A DNA stretch of 55,120 bases, from the NCBI GenBank assembly GCA_015064805.1, contig SVRN01000012.1:1-55120 (forward strand), given 5' to 3'. The notes below the pieces were generated by a model that was not told the DNA's origin, searched no databases, and was given only the letters and a program-made list of their open reading frames with translations. The stretch comes from Oscillospiraceae bacterium. Lineage in GTDB: Bacteria > Bacillota > Clostridia > Oscillospirales > CAG-272. Position numbers and translations under genes: made by a program. Position 1 is the first letter of the stretch; each line of letters starts with the position of its first letter. Positions 15,400 to 23,992 of the stretch are shown piece by piece.

Positions 15400-16740
15400 A
15401 TGCAAAACAAAGTATTGATAAGTAAATTTTTATCGTTGCTGTTAGCGATTGCGATTTGCTTTTCGCTGACCTCCTGCTTCAGCTTCTACCCACCGCTCCC
15501 GGACGACGATAACGACATTAACGACATCCCGCCCTTTAGCGATGAGCAGGAAGAAACCACGTTCCCGGAGCTGGATCTGATCCATTCGCTCTTTGAACAG
15601 CTTTCCGTCTACGATCTCGACCGAGAAGCGCTGATGGTGGCCGTTCTCAAGGCATATGCAGAGGCTACCGGAGATCTGTATGCCGCATACTACACCAAGG
15701 AAGAGCTGGACGCGCTCACATCGGAAAACCAAGGTGAGATGGAAGGAATCGGCGTCAGCGTCGTCAACGACCAGATCGAATATAACGGATTTTCTTATTC
15801 CGTCTTGTCCATTATCAGCGTGTTCAACGGCTCTCCTGCACTTGAAGCAGGCCTTCGCATCGGCGACTGTGTCTACGCCGTTGTTGATGAAAAGGGTGAG
15901 ACGCACACCGTTCAGGAATTAGGCTACGATGCCGCCATCTCCTGCGTGCGCGGAGTAGCAGGAAGCAAGGCAAAATTCACCGTTCTTCGTCCAATCGCGG
16001 GCGGTGGCTATGAAGCAGTTCCTTTTGAGATTGAACGCAGAAAGATTACTACCGAATCGGTAACCGGTCGCGTTTATCAAGCAGATCCCACCATCGGTAT
16101 CGTCAAGATCGCTCAGTTTGATCTGACTACGCCGCCGCAGTTCACGAGTGTTATGGATTCTTTGATAGCGCAGGGATGCACAAAGTTTATTTTTGACGTT
16201 CGCTATAATCCCGGCGGAGATCTCAAGTCTATTGAAGCCGTACTCAGTACCTTCCTCCAGGTCGGAGATCCAATGATCTCAACCTTATATAAGGATGGCA
16301 CGGGCGAAACGGACAGAGTCAAGGTCGTTACCAACCTGACCGGAGGCTATGAGACCTGCAACGTGCTCAAAAAAGATATTGGAAAATATCGCAATTATCA
16401 GTTTGCTGTCCTGACCAACGAATATACCGCGAGCGCGGCCGAACTCTTCACCTCTAATTTGAGAGATTACGATTTGGCAACGCTTGTTGGTGTCACCACC
16501 TACGGCAAGGGTTGTATGCAGTCAATGTACGATCTGTCCTATTTCGGGATGGAAGGCGCACTCAAGCTGACAACGGCTTGGTATCTGCCTCCGAGCGGTG
16601 AGAATTATCACGATATCGGTATTGCGCCCGACATTTATATTGAGATGGATGAATCCTTGATCGAAGAATACGGAAATATCTATTTGATTCCCGACGAGAA
16701 AGACCCGCAGCTGCTGGCCGCGGTCGATGCATTGAAGTAA
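15400..16740 (+). CDS. S41-family (CtpA-like) lipoprotein protease with PDZ domain
   Basis: 446 aa with lipoprotein signal (lipobox LTSC, Cys about residue 26), so it is anchored outside the membrane. After a Pro/Asp/Glu-rich linker come the N-terminal helices, a PDZ domain (about 110-200, GIGVSV... GSPALEAGLRIGDCVYAV) and the S41 protease core. The nucleophile serine is in EYTASAAEL and the general-base lysine in TYGKGCMQ. C-terminal-processing proteases trim or degrade exported proteins; in spore formers relatives act in sigma-factor signalling, but no partner is adjacent here. Confidence 0.9.
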   Translation: MQNKVLISKFLSLLLAIAICFSLTSCFSFYPPLPDDDNDINDIPPFSDEQEETTFPELDLIHSLFEQLSVYDLDREALMVAVLKAYAEATGDLYAAYYTKEELDALTSENQGEMEGIGVSVVNDQIEYNGFSYSVLSIISVFNGSPALEAGLRIGDCVYAVVDEKGETHTVQELGYDAAISCVRGVAGSKAKFTVLRPIAGGGYEAVPFEIERRKITTESVTGRVYQADPTIGIVKIAQFDLTTPPQFTSVMDSLIAQGCTKFIFDVRYNPGGDLKSIEAVLSTFLQVGDPMISTLYKDGTGETDRVKVVTNLTGGYETCNVLKKDIGKYRNYQFAVLTNEYTASAAELFTSNLRDYDLATLVGVTTYGKGCMQSMYDLSYFGMEGALKLTTAWYLPPSGENYHDIGIAPDIYIEMDESLIEEYGNIYLIPDEKDPQLLAAVDALK

Positions 16741-16792
16741 TTTGATGCGCATACAAATTATAATCAGACTATAAAACACGAGGAGATTTATC

Positions 16793-17275
16793 ATGGCAAA
16801 GAAACAAATGCTCTATACCCCCGACGGCTATCAGGCGCTGGTCGAGGAATTGAATTATCTGAAGACAGTCCGCCGCGAGGAAATCAAGAACGATATCGCC
16901 GTTGCACGTTCGTTCGGTGACTTGTCTGAGAACGCTGAGTACGATGAAGCAAGAAACGAGCAGGCAAAAACCGAGGCTCGTATCAAGGAACTGGAAGATC
17001 TGATTGAAAACGCAGTTATCGTTGATGAAAACGAAATCGATACCTCCGTTGTCAGCCTTGGCTCTGTTGTACGTGTCCGCGACGAGAGCGACGGAGAGGA
17101 GTTTGAGTATTCTTTGGTTGGCTCCAACGAAGCAAACCCTCTGCTTGGCAAGATTTCTGACCAGTCTCCCATTGGTAAGAGCCTGATGGGTACGCGCGAG
17201 GGTGCCGTTCTTCACATTGAAGCTCCCGTGGGAACCATCACGCTGACCGTTCTGAGCGTTAGCCGTTCTAAATAA
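16793..17275 (+). CDS. greA: Transcription elongation factor GreA
   Basis: 160 aa, the family's usual length. GreA enters the RNA polymerase secondary channel and stimulates cleavage of backtracked RNA. The N-terminal coiled coil has the acidic tip SFGDLSENAEYDEAR (about residues 39-53); the C-terminal FKBP-like domain ends VGTITLTVLSVSRSK. GAGGAG precedes ATG. A strong hairpin follows. Confidence 0.95.
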   Translation: MAKKQMLYTPDGYQALVEELNYLKTVRREEIKNDIAVARSFGDLSENAEYDEARNEQAKTEARIKELEDLIENAVIVDENEIDTSVVSLGSVVRVRDESDGEEFEYSLVGSNEANPLLGKISDQSPIGKSLMGTREGAVLHIEAPVGTITLTVLSVSRSK

Positions 17276-17280
17276 GATAG

Positions 17281-17336
17281 AAGGCGAAGTACAACTGCGA
17301 TGGATTTGACTCGCTGTTGTGCTTCGCCTTATTTTA
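17281..17336 (+). terminator. Terminator of greA
   Basis: 20-nt arms (17281-17300 and 17311-17330; AAGGCGAAG...CTTCGCCTT) with few mismatches, then ATTTTA. Confidence 0.8.
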
Positions 17337-17354
17337 CTCCAAAGGAGATCTACT

Positions 17355-18107
17355 ATGGCCAATGATTTTAAAAAGCCTGACGGAAATGATATCGAAATCA
17401 AGCCAAACGGCGACGAGATCGATTTCACATCCGAATCCAAATTACTTAAATGGTTGGACAACTACTGGTACCATTATAAATGGCACACCATCATCTCTTT
17501 GTTCGTTATCATTCTTGTAATTTTCATTGTATCTCAGCAAGCAGGCGATCCAAAGCAGGACACAGTCGTAACCTACTGTGGTTCATACGGTTTTCTTGCC
17601 GAAGAAACCGAAGATCTGCGCGAAGCGCTCAACCGTATCATGCCCGAGGACTTTGACGGCAATGGGGAAAAATATACCGAAATCGTTCGCTACCAATTTT
17701 ATTCCGAGGAGGAATTGCTTGCGGATAAAGAAGCAAATGACGGTATAGGAACAGTCAATCTGGCATATAACGCAAAGCAACTGTCCGACTTCAACAGCTT
17801 TTTGTCCTTCGGAGAGTGCTCCGTTTATATTCTCAGTGAGGATATGTACGAGTATGTAAAAACCTATAAAAGTGAGCTTCTCAAGCCGCTCGCAGATATT
17901 TTGGGACAGACCCCTGCCAATGCGTATGACGAATATGCCATCCGATTGAAGGATACGCCGTATTACGCCATGGAGCCCTCACTGCAAAAGCTTCCCGCGG
18001 ATACGTTGATCTGCATGACTGCACCGTATCATATCGGAAGCAGCTCAGACCCTGAAACGTACGCCGACTCACTTGCCATGTTCCGCGCCATCGTAACGGG
18101 AAAATAA
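17355..18107 (+). CDS. Hypothetical single-pass membrane protein
   Basis: 250 aa from ATG 17355 (AAAGGAG upstream). The first 45 residues are hydrophilic and acidic, then WYHYKWHTIISLFVIILVIFIV forms one helix (about 38-60), so the remaining 190 residues probably lie outside. No family is recognised. The extracellular part is soluble and rich in Glu/Asp/Tyr. A ribosome site falls right after the greA terminator, so it may be served by read-through or a promoter not seen. Confidence 0.8.
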   Translation: MANDFKKPDGNDIEIKPNGDEIDFTSESKLLKWLDNYWYHYKWHTIISLFVIILVIFIVSQQAGDPKQDTVVTYCGSYGFLAEETEDLREALNRIMPEDFDGNGEKYTEIVRYQFYSEEELLADKEANDGIGTVNLAYNAKQLSDFNSFLSFGECSVYILSEDMYEYVKTYKSELLKPLADILGQTPANAYDEYAIRLKDTPYYAMEPSLQKLPADTLICMTAPYHIGSSSDPETYADSLAMFRAIVTGK

Positions 18108-18112
18108 AAAAC

Positions 18113-18143
18113 AACCCACCGCTGATATCCGGCGGTGGGTTTT
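18113..18143. terminator. Bidirectional terminator
   Basis: 10-bp stem AACCCACCGC/GCGGTGGGTT with T run on the plus strand and a matching A/T flank; it lies between converging genes. Confidence 0.85.
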
Positions 18144-18627
18144 ACGTTATATAGGGACGAATTACACTCCATGCTTCAAAAAGTCGCTCAAACGACCATG
18201 TCGCGTTCGCAGGGCTGGTGGAGGGAAGTAGGATCGCCGACCGCTGTATTTGAGGCTGAATCAATCGAAAATAATACTTGGCCGCGGTATTTCCATTCAA
18301 AAAAATTTGTGAAATGCTTGCGTCATCAAGAATTGGCGAGAGATCGTTCGGCACAACCTTTGTCAGGGTGCTGTCTGCAGAGCCTTGAATCTCACAAGCC
18401 GCTGCTACGTCCCAGAGTGCAATGCCATGTCGTAGAAGAAGTGCAGTTTTTTCTTCGACAGATTCAGGAATAGACTCCTGACAAAGTGCGGCAATCAGCG
18501 GCCAAAAGCGATTTCGGGGATGTCCGTAGAAAAATCCGATCTCACGTGAGCGGACGGAAGGGAAACTCCCCAATATTAATATTTTGGAACGTTCATTATA
18601 AACAGGTGGAATCGGATGTGCTATCAT
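18142..18627 (-). CDS. Hypoxanthine-DNA glycosylase (UDG family 6)
   Basis: 161 aa on the minus strand. It removes deaminated adenine (hypoxanthine) from DNA as the first step of base excision repair. The family signature LGSFPSVRSREIGFFYGHPRNRFW-type block is split here as ILGSFPSVRSREIG (residues 18-31) and FFYGHPRNRFW (32-42), and the C-terminal motif as LLPSTSPANA (133-142). Length is normal. It is monocistronic, converging on the gene at 17355. Confidence 0.9.
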   Translation of the reverse strand: MIAHPIPPVYNERSKILILGSFPSVRSREIGFFYGHPRNRFWPLIAALCQESIPESVEEKTALLLRHGIALWDVAAACEIQGSADSTLTKVVPNDLSPILDDASISQIFLNGNTAAKYYFRLIQPQIQRSAILLPSTSPANATWSFERLFEAWSVIRPYIT

Positions 18628-18850
18628 GGCGCCTCCATATAGAATAGTTAGAAAGAAAAATAGCCGTTATTAATATAAAATAGATGCGAATGCAATTTCA
18701 TTCTATATTTTGTCTTTCTCTTTTTTTTGCAATAACGAATCGCGCGACAAATTTTCCGTAATTTTGTTTTCGGGTTGTGTTAGTATAATATCAAAGAAAA
18801 CGAGAGTCTCTCTCGTCCTCTTAACACAAACGAATGGAAGGAGAAAGAAA

Positions 18851-19621
18851 ATGAAACAACGCAAAGCACTGAAAAATCGGATATTGGGGTGGGCGATTAC
18901 CGGCGTATTGTGTATTACAGCGACAAGTATTTGCCTGACCTCTTGTCAATTGCTCCAAGACACAGGTCATAACGCCTCAAGCAACGGTATGACCTCTGCA
19001 GAAAAGGACGCATACGATGCTAAAATCGTCTATTACGAAGCACAAATACAAACCTTGACATCGCAAGTCAGCGATATGGAGCAGCAGTTTTATGCTCTTC
19101 GGTCTGAATATCTCGACCAGCTGCAGGAGTTGGAAAAACAATTAGCCAATCAGCACAAGCCAACATCTCCTCCAACGGAAGAAGATGCGAGCGGAAATAA
19201 TCCGCCGCCTCAGAATAGCTCTGATGAAGAGCCCGCAGGAGATGCTGACGTTGTTCTTTGCGAATATACTTACCGTTTGGAAAACAACTTCGCTATTTTG
19301 ACCTCATATCTAGGGAAAGATAAAGACGTGGTTGTTCCTGCGGCGGTGGATGGGTATTTGGTTATTGGGCTTGGTGACAGCGTATTTGCCGAATGCGACG
19401 TTCGAAGCGTTACCTTGCCTAAAACAGTGGAGCATCTCGGTTGGTTCACGTTTTATCAATGTGCGAATCTTGAAAAAGTTGTTTTACCAACCAGCATATC
19501 CAACATTGGTTATGCTTCTTTTGATGGATGCTCTAAATCTCTTTGTCTGTTTGTCACCGACGGATCTTACGCCGAACAATATGCTCTTAGCTTCGGATTG
19601 AATTACCAGAAGCTAACTTAA
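18851..19621 (+). CDS. Lipoprotein with coiled coil and BspA-type leucine-rich repeats
   Basis: 256 aa from ATG 18851 (AAGGAG upstream). Lipoprotein signal with lipobox CLTSC; residues about 50-100 form a coiled coil (YEAQIQTLTSQVSDMEQQFY), then a Pro/Ser-rich linker, then three to four LRR_5 repeats (DVRSVTLPKTVEHLGWFTFYQC, NLEKVVLPTSISNIGYASF). Such surface proteins often mediate binding to host or substrate. TATAAT at 18784 is a possible -10. The gap 18628-18783 is AT-rich with nothing else visible. Confidence 0.85.
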   Translation: MKQRKALKNRILGWAITGVLCITATSICLTSCQLLQDTGHNASSNGMTSAEKDAYDAKIVYYEAQIQTLTSQVSDMEQQFYALRSEYLDQLQELEKQLANQHKPTSPPTEEDASGNNPPPQNSSDEEPAGDADVVLCEYTYRLENNFAILTSYLGKDKDVVVPAAVDGYLVIGLGDSVFAECDVRSVTLPKTVEHLGWFTFYQCANLEKVVLPTSISNIGYASFDGCSKSLCLFVTDGSYAEQYALSFGLNYQKLT

Positions 19622-19626
19622 AAGGG

Positions 19627-19667
19627 AAGGGCTGCCGCGCTTTGCGCGACAGCCCTTAAGCTTTTTA
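19627..19667. terminator. Bidirectional terminator between LRR gene and ppdK
   Basis: Stem AAGGGCTGCCGCGC/GCGCGACAGCCCTT (one mismatch), loop TTT, T-rich flanks on both strands. Confidence 0.88.
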
Positions 19668-19682
19668 TTGATCGTATTTCAA

Positions 19683-22307
19683 TCAATCCTTCAGAGCAGC
19701 CTGAGCGGCAGCCAGACGAGCGATCGGAACACGGAAAGGCGAGCAGGATACATAATCCAGACCCAGACCGTGGCAGAACTCAACGGAAGTGGGGTCACCA
19801 CCGTGCTCACCGCAGATACCGATGTGCAGCTTAGCGTTGTTTGCACGGCCGTCCTTGCAAGCCATGTTCATCAGCTTACCAACACCGGTCTGGTCGAGCT
19901 TTGCGAAGGGATCGTTCTCGAAGATCTTAGCATCGTAGTATGCGTTCAGGAACTTACCTGCGTCGTCACGAGAGAAGCCGAAGGTCATCTGCGTCAGGTC
20001 GTTGGTACCGAAGCAGAAGAAGTCAGCGTTCTGAGCGATCTCGTCAGCGGTCAGGCATGCACGAGGAATCTCGATCATGGTACCAACCTCATACTCAAGC
20101 TCAACGCCTGCAGCAGCGATTTCAGCGTCAGCGGTTGCAACAACGACGGACTTAACGTACTTAAGCTCCTTAACCTCACCAACCAGAGGAATCATGATTT
20201 CGGGAACCATCTTCCATTCGGGATGAGCCTTCTGGACGTTGATAGCAGCGCGGATGACAGCCTTGGTCTGCATAGCTGCGATCTCGGGGTAGGTGACAGC
20301 CAGACGGCAGCCACGGTGACCCATCATGGGGTTGAACTCATGCAGAGAAGAGATGATGTTCTTGATATCATCAACGGTCTTGCCCTGTGCAGCAGCCAGA
20401 GTTGCGATGTCCTCTTCCGTGGTAGGAACGAACTCATGCAGAGGGGGATCCAGGAAACGGATGCAAACGGGAGTGCCCTCGAGAGCCTCGTAGATCTTCT
20501 CGAAGTCGCCCTGCTGATAAGGCAGGATCTTCTCCAGAGCGACCTCGCGCTCTGCAGCGGTATCAGCACAGATCATTTCGCGGAAGGCAGCAATTCTGTC
20601 AGCCTCGAAGAACATGTGCTCGGTACGGCACAGACCGATACCCTCAGCGCCCAGCTCGCGAGCCTTCTTTGCGTCTGCAGGAGTATCAGCGTTGGTGCGA
20701 ACCTTCAGCTTGCGGAACTCGTCAGCCCAGCCCATGATGGTGCCGAAGTTGCCCGAGATCTCAGCGTCAACGGTAGGAATGATACCGTCGTAGATCTTAC
20801 CGGTAGAACCGTCGATGGAGATGTAGTCACCCTCAACGTAGGTCTTACCAGCCAGCGTGAACTTCTTGTTTTCTTCGTCCATAGCGATGTCGCCACAGCC
20901 GGAAACGCAGCACTTACCCATACCACGAGCAACAACGGCTGCGTGAGAGGTCATACCACCGCGAACGGTCAGGATACCCTGAGAAGCCTTCATACCGGTG
21001 ATGTCTTCGGGAGAGGTCTCCAGACGAACCAGGATTACCTTCTTGCCGGCAGCCTTCCAAGCCTCTGCATCCTCAGCGGAGAAGACGACCTGGCCGCAAG
21101 CAGCACCGGGAGAAGCGCCCAGACCCTTACCGACGGGGTTAGCAGCCTTGAGAGCCTTAGCGTCGAACTGGGGATGGAGCAGGGTGTCGAGGTTTCTGGG
21201 GTCGATCATCAGAACGGCCTCTTCTCTGGTCTTGTGACCCTCAGCAACGAGGTCAACAGCGATCTGCAGAGCAGCAGGGGCGGTTCTCTTACCGTTACGA
21301 GTCTGGAGCATATAGAGCTGCTCGTTCTCGATGGTGAACTCCATATCCTGCATGTCGTGGTAGTGGTTCTCGAGGATCTCGCAAACCTTTACGAACTGTG
21401 CGTAAGCAGCAGGGAACTTGTTAGCCATCTCTGCGATGGGCATGGGAGTACGAACGCCTGCAACGACGTCCTCGCCCTGTGCGTTGGTCAGGAACTCACC
21501 CATGAGCTTCTTCTCACCGGTGGAGGGGTCACGGGTAAATGCTACGCCAGTACCGCAGTTCTCGCCCATGTTACCGAATGCCATTGCCTGTACGTTAACG
21601 GCAGTACCCCAAGAGTAGGGAATATCGTTGTCGCGGCGGTAAACGTTTGCACGGGGGTTGTCCCAAGAACGGAAAACGGCCTTAACTGCGCCGATGAGCT
21701 GTTCCTTGGGGTCGGAGGGGAAGTCAGTGCCGATCTTAGCCTTGTACTCAGCCTTGAACTGCTCAGCCAGCTCCTTCAGGTCGTCAGCGGTCAGCTCGAC
21801 GTCGAGCTTTACGCCCTTTTCTTCTTTCATCTTATCGATGAGCTCCTCGAAGTACTTCTTACCGACTTCCATAACGACGTCGGAGTACATCTGGATAAAT
21901 CTACGATAGCAGTCGTAAGCCCAACGAGCGTTGCCGGACTTCTTAGCCATAACTTCAACAACCTCTTCGTTCAGACCGAGGTTCAGAATGGTGTCCATCA
22001 TACCGGGCATGGATGCACGAGCACCGGAACGAACGGAAACGAGCAGGGGGTTCTCGAGGTCACCGAACTTCTTACCGGTAACACCCTCCATCTTTACGAT
22101 GTACTCCATGATTTCAGCCATGATCTCATCGTTGATCTGACGGCCGTCCTCATAGTACTGGGTGCAGGCTTCAGTAGAGATGGTGAAGCCCTGGGGAACA
22201 GGGAGACCGATGTTGGTCATCTCTGCGAGGTTGGCTCCCTTACCACCAAGGATTTCACGCATGTTTGCGTTACCCTCGGAGAAGAGATAGCAATACTTTT
22301 TTGCCAT
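19683..22307 (-). CDS. ppdK: Pyruvate, phosphate dikinase
   Basis: 874 aa, full length, minus strand. It interconverts pyruvate + ATP + Pi with PEP + AMP + PPi, serving PPi-linked glycolysis or gluconeogenesis in anaerobes. N-terminal ATP-grasp domain (GGKGANLAEM, residues 22-31; VSVRSGARASMPGMMDTILN), swivelling phosphohistidine domain with GGMTSHAAVVARGMGK (catalytic His about 455), and C-terminal TIM barrel with CFGTNDLTQMTFGFSRDD and ICGEHGGDP (catalytic Cys about 830). GGAGGAA precedes ATG. The third positions are strongly biased, as in highly expressed genes. Confidence 0.97.
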   Translation of the reverse strand: MAKKYCYLFSEGNANMREILGGKGANLAEMTNIGLPVPQGFTISTEACTQYYEDGRQINDEIMAEIMEYIVKMEGVTGKKFGDLENPLLVSVRSGARASMPGMMDTILNLGLNEEVVEVMAKKSGNARWAYDCYRRFIQMYSDVVMEVGKKYFEELIDKMKEEKGVKLDVELTADDLKELAEQFKAEYKAKIGTDFPSDPKEQLIGAVKAVFRSWDNPRANVYRRDNDIPYSWGTAVNVQAMAFGNMGENCGTGVAFTRDPSTGEKKLMGEFLTNAQGEDVVAGVRTPMPIAEMANKFPAAYAQFVKVCEILENHYHDMQDMEFTIENEQLYMLQTRNGKRTAPAALQIAVDLVAEGHKTREEAVLMIDPRNLDTLLHPQFDAKALKAANPVGKGLGASPGAACGQVVFSAEDAEAWKAAGKKVILVRLETSPEDITGMKASQGILTVRGGMTSHAAVVARGMGKCCVSGCGDIAMDEENKKFTLAGKTYVEGDYISIDGSTGKIYDGIIPTVDAEISGNFGTIMGWADEFRKLKVRTNADTPADAKKARELGAEGIGLCRTEHMFFEADRIAAFREMICADTAAEREVALEKILPYQQGDFEKIYEALEGTPVCIRFLDPPLHEFVPTTEEDIATLAAAQGKTVDDIKNIISSLHEFNPMMGHRGCRLAVTYPEIAAMQTKAVIRAAINVQKAHPEWKMVPEIMIPLVGEVKELKYVKSVVVATADAEIAAAGVELEYEVGTMIEIPRACLTADEIAQNADFFCFGTNDLTQMTFGFSRDDAGKFLNAYYDAKIFENDPFAKLDQTGVGKLMNMACKDGRANNAKLHIGICGEHGGDPTSVEFCHGLGLDYVSCSPFRVPIARLAAAQAALKD

Positions 22308-22381
22308 TTAGAATTCCTCCATATAAAAAATTAAATTGGAAACTAATGCTGTGGCGCTTGGCATTTTAGTATGAAAACACA

Positions 22382-22412
22382 CCAAAAAAAGCCCTTTGCG
22401 GACTTTTTTGCC
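22382..22412 (-). promoter_or_regulatory. Leader hairpin upstream of ppdK
   Basis: Inverted repeat AAAAAAGTCC, loop GCAAA, GGGCTTTTTT on the minus strand, T-tailed like a terminator. It sits between a leftward promoter-like pair (TTTTCA, 17 bp, TATAAT about 22430-22458) and the ppdK start, so it may act as an attenuator. Confidence 0.5.
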
Positions 22413-22565
22413 AATCGCACTGCTTATTATATCATAAATATCTATATTTGAAAAGCGTTTCGTGAATTTTTTATCAGATACAAATGTAAATATTTTGTGA
22501 ACATATGGAAAAATTATCATATTTGCATTACTCAAGCAATAACTATGAGTTTTTTCAAAAAACAT

Positions 22566-22594
22566 TTGACAATATGAACCAAATAGGATATAAT
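22566..22594 (+). promoter_or_regulatory. Promoter of the TRIC-pth-mfd operon
   Basis: TTGACA 22566-22571, 17-bp spacer, TATAAT 22589-22594; preceded by AAAAAACATTTGACAA, shared with the rsmE promoter. Confidence 0.85.
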
Positions 22595-22654
22595 ATACTA
22601 TTGCGCAGAGCATCGCTCTTTTGCATTAATCAAAGAATGTTTACGGAGGGGAAT

Positions 22655-23350
22655 ATGTCGGAATGGTTGATCTATATCACGGATAATATCGGTGTTGCCG
22701 CGGCCGCAGTATCGGGCGCTATGATTGCCATTGAGCGGAAAATGGACCTGTTTGGCGTATTCTTTCTCGGCATGATCACGGCACTGGGCGGTGGCGTTTT
22801 GCGCGACGTGCTGCTCGGCGAGGTTCCGCCTCGTTTTTTCACCAATTATCTGGCAATTCTGATCGTAGTGATTATGGTGTCTACCGTTTTCATCGTGGCT
22901 AAAACCTGGAACGGCTGGCGCAACCCCGCCACAAAGCAACGCATCGATCAGATTCACAATCTGTTTGATGCTATCGGACTTTCCGCCTTTACGATCACGG
23001 GCGTTCAGGTTGCTATGACGGCAGGCTATCAGGATAACGGTTTTCTCTGCGTGTTTATGGGCATGACCACGGGCATTGGCGGTGGCGTTTTGCGCGATAT
23101 GATGAGCCGTCACACCCCTTACGTGCTTCAAAAGCGTATCTATGCCGTGGCTTCCATCATCGGTGCGGTCGTTTACTGGACGCTGTGCTATTTCGCGCTT
23201 CTTCCCGCGCTCGCTCAAATCATCGCCATGATTCTGATCATCACCATCCGCGTCTGCGCTACCGTATTCCGTTGGAACCTCCCTCGTATTCAGCTCGACG
23301 GAGCGGAAGACAAACCTCATCATAATAAGGATACCAAAGAAAATGACTGA
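22655..23350 (+). CDS. TRIC/UPF0126-family cation channel protein
   Basis: 231 aa from ATG 22655 with GGAGGGG upstream. Seven membrane helices made of two related halves, each with the hallmark GGGVLRDxL/M: ALGGGVLRDVLLGEVPP (about 45-62) and GIGGGVLRDMMSRHTP (about 146-161). Bacterial TRIC homologues form trimeric potassium-permeable channels. It overlaps pth by 8 bp, so the two are coupled. Confidence 0.88.
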   Translation: MSEWLIYITDNIGVAAAAVSGAMIAIERKMDLFGVFFLGMITALGGGVLRDVLLGEVPPRFFTNYLAILIVVIMVSTVFIVAKTWNGWRNPATKQRIDQIHNLFDAIGLSAFTITGVQVAMTAGYQDNGFLCVFMGMTTGIGGGVLRDMMSRHTPYVLQKRIYAVASIIGAVVYWTLCYFALLPALAQIIAMILIITIRVCATVFRWNLPRIQLDGAEDKPHHNKDTKEND

Positions 23351-23975
23351 TATTTTTGCATTATTCAAGAAAATTTCAAAAGAAAATGATACGCCGACCG
23401 CCCCCATCACACATTTGATCGTTGGTCTGGGTAATCCAGGAGATAAGTATCATTACACGCGGCACAACGCGGGATATTTGATGATGGATTATCTTTCTCA
23501 GCGTTGCTGCGCACAGGTCAACAAGCTCAAATTCAAATCTCTTGTTGGCGAGGCTACCATCGCCGGAAAACGAGTGTTGCTCATGAAGCCTCAAACCTTT
23601 ATGAATGCCTCGGGCGAAGCGGTACAGCAGGCGACGGCGTTTTATAAAATTCCCATGGAAAACGTTTTGGTCTTCTCGGATGACGTGTCTCTTGACGTCG
23701 GTCGTGTCCGTGTTCGTAAGAAAGGAAGCGACGGAGGTCAGCGAGGTCTGCGCAGCATTATCACGCTCATGAACAGTGATACCTTCCCGCGCATCCGCTT
23801 TGGTGTCGGTCAAAAACCTCATCCCGATTACGATTTGGCGGATTGGGTGCTCTCGGATTTCAACAAGGACGAGCAAAAAGCACTGTTTGCCGCTTTTGAA
23901 AAGGCGTACGACGGTGCCGTCAAGGTGCTTGAAGGAGATATCGACGGAGCGATGCAGCTCTGTAACGGAAAATAA
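23343..23975 (+). CDS. pth: Peptidyl-tRNA hydrolase
   Basis: 210 aa. It frees tRNA from prematurely released peptidyl-tRNA. Family motifs: LIVGLGNPGDKYHYTRHNAGY (split: LIVGLGNPG about 25-33; catalytic His in TRHNAGY), PQTFMNASGEAV, and the aspartate in FSDDVSLD. There is an N-terminal extension of about 22 residues compared with typical Pth. The usual GGHNGL loop reads GGQRGLRS, replacing the conserved His-Asn pair (Asn114 in E. coli) with Gln-Arg. It overlaps the TRIC gene and lies 17 bp before mfd, the common clostridial pth-mfd order. Confidence 0.92.
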   Translation: MTDIFALFKKISKENDTPTAPITHLIVGLGNPGDKYHYTRHNAGYLMMDYLSQRCCAQVNKLKFKSLVGEATIAGKRVLLMKPQTFMNASGEAVQQATAFYKIPMENVLVFSDDVSLDVGRVRVRKKGSDGGQRGLRSIITLMNSDTFPRIRFGVGQKPHPDYDLADWVLSDFNKDEQKALFAAFEKAYDGAVKVLEGDIDGAMQLCNGK

Positions 23976-23992
23976 ATATTAGTGAGTGAAAT

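Noticed and set aside
19668-22334. 888-aa open frame on the plus strand opposite ppdK
   Set aside because: It mirrors the codon bias of ppdK; the composition (Val/Leu/Ser/Gly runs) is not protein-like, and it has no ribosome site or promoter.
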